Positions 14,738-15,251 of a stretch of DNA of 15,251 nt are shown in pieces (the first letter of the stretch is position 1; each line of letters opens with the position of its first letter). Under the pieces are notes generated by a model that did not search any database, was not told the DNA's origin, and was given only the letters and a program-made list of their open reading frames with translations. Source of the DNA: Lachnospiraceae bacterium (lineage in GTDB: Bacteria > Bacillota > Clostridia > Lachnospirales > Lachnospiraceae); contig VSNH01000088.1 of assembly GCA_009774215.1 (NCBI GenBank), positions 1-15,251 on the forward strand. The letters are read 5' to 3'. The position numbers and the translations under genes are program-made.

Positions 14738-14902
14738 TTATTTTATATCCTTATTTTTTTTATTCAACGGACATTTTTCACAATTTTCCCCAGAAACACG
14801 CTTGTGCAAATCAGCCTTATACCATGGAAGCATTGCAATTTTTCTATGCTGCATTTCCTCATACTGCGTCATGTACAATTCCTCATTCGCTTTGCGAAAC
14901 AT
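14738..14902 (-). CDS. Possible 54-residue protein or 3' extension of the upstream kinase-like gene
   Basis: The ORF starts MFRKANEELYMTQYEEMQ, continues as a charged, probably helical stretch, and ends with C-E-K-C-P-L-N-K-K-N-K. I do not recognise it. The start has only G-rich sequence directly against the ATG and no properly spaced ribosome binding site. It is in the same frame as the broken cytidylate-kinase-like gene, two codons after that gene's TAG stop, so it may be the tail of a longer ancestral protein cut off by the stop. Its end overlaps the promoter of the next leader. It could also be a chance ORF. Confidence 0.3.
   Translation of the reverse strand: MFRKANEELYMTQYEEMQHRKIAMLPWYKADLHKRVSGENCEKCPLNKKNKDIK
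14740..14767 (-). promoter_or_regulatory. Candidate promoter of the cyclopropane synthase leader
   Basis: TTGAAT (14762-14767) and TAAAAT (14740-14745) are separated by 16 bp on the minus strand. An overlapping TATAAA is also possible. The predicted start lies about 5 nt before the leader ORF ATG. A/T-rich surroundings make this less certain than the MATE promoter. Confidence 0.45.
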
Positions 14903-14908
14903 CCACCC

Positions 14909-15251
14909 CTATAAATCCTTTGCAAGCCCTACAATCAGGTCTACACACCGCTCCTCGCCCAGTAAGCCGCTGTCCAGCGACACGTGGTAATTCCCTGCCA
15001 TACCCCATGTCCTGTCTGTATAATACTTATAATTCATCGCTCTTGTTTTATTCTTTTCCTTGAGCCGCTTTTCCGGTGACGCGCCTGTTTCACCGTATAA
15101 ATTTACGATCCGCTCCTTTTTCTTTTCCATATCCGCGTGGATAAACACATGCAGGCAGTCTGTCCGCTTTCTGAGAATATAATCAGCGCAGCGTCCTACG
15201 ATTACGCAGTTTCACTTTTACGCAAAATCCTCTATGATATCTCTCTGAACA
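14909..15251 (-). pseudogene. Cytidylate-kinase-like protein, 3' part, with two nonsense codons
   Basis: From the window edge the minus strand reads VQRDIIEDFA, then TAA (15218-15220), K, TGA (15212-15214), then NCVIVGRCADYILRKR and on to a stop at 14909. The conserved C-V-I-V-G-R-x-A-D-Y-I-L-R segment is the same one seen in the C-terminal domain of the MATE fusion (C-V-I-I-G-R-S-A-D-Y-V-L-R). The two stops fall where relatives typically have Glu and Gly; each could come from one G-to-T change (GAA to TAA, GGA to TGA), with the frame otherwise intact on both sides. The remainder, including H-A-D-M-E-K-K-K-E-R-I and a C-terminal helix, is well preserved, so inactivation looks recent. The P-loop end lies outside the window. 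Confidence 0.8.

Overview
The window reads as the chromosome of a low-to-moderate GC Firmicute, most likely a gut Clostridia/Lachnospiraceae-type organism. The reasons are strong AGGAGG-type ribosome binding sites, TTGACA/TATAAT promoters, the protein families present, and a fragment of a large serine recombinase of the kind carried by clostridial integrative elements. Every gene I can support lies on the minus strand, so transcription runs from high to low coordinates.

Layout from right to left. (1) 14909-15251: the 3' part of a cytidylate-kinase-like gene, broken by two in-frame stop codons, followed by a possible 54-codon ORF. (2) 13594-14767: a promoter, a short leader, and a cyclopropane-fatty-acid synthase family gene with a short N-terminus. 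(3) 9134-13544: a MarR-type regulator with a Cys-rich start and a His-rich 12-residue repeat tail, cotranscribed with two half-size ABC exporters that look like an asymmetric heterodimer (one degenerate, one canonical ATPase subunit). Its promoter is bracketed by two copies of a 13-bp operator. (4) 6861-9044: a promoter, a structured leader with a terminator-like hairpin, and a MATE efflux gene fused to a C-terminal cytidylate-kinase-like domain. The MATE frame is broken by one extra base in a run of seven G. (5) 2401-6822: a TetR regulator with its own palindromic operator and promoter, then two half-size ABC transporters of the IrtAB/YbtPQ-like sort. (6) 636-2058: an ECF sigma factor and its membrane-anchored zinc-finger anti-sigma factor. 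(7) 1-635: decayed DNA (serine recombinase fragment, frameshifted FMN-binding-domain fragment), a 162-bp palindromic MITE-like repeat, and the first 19 codons of a response regulator.

The shared theme is export and envelope stress: two regulated ABC exporter pairs, one MATE pump, an ECF/anti-sigma pair and a membrane-lipid modifying enzyme. The most unusual signal is that the leaders in front of the MATE gene and the cyclopropane synthase gene are diverged copies of each other. Both contain an ORF starting M-x-N-Q-R-x-x-W-x-T-x-x-K-S-D-Y that begins just after the promoter and overlaps the start of the downstream gene. The first copy also folds into a terminator-like hairpin and may be a riboswitch (position and design recall the guanidine-IV/mepA class). 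The second copy keeps the reading frame but not the base pairing. Cytidylate-kinase-like sequence occurs next to both copies.
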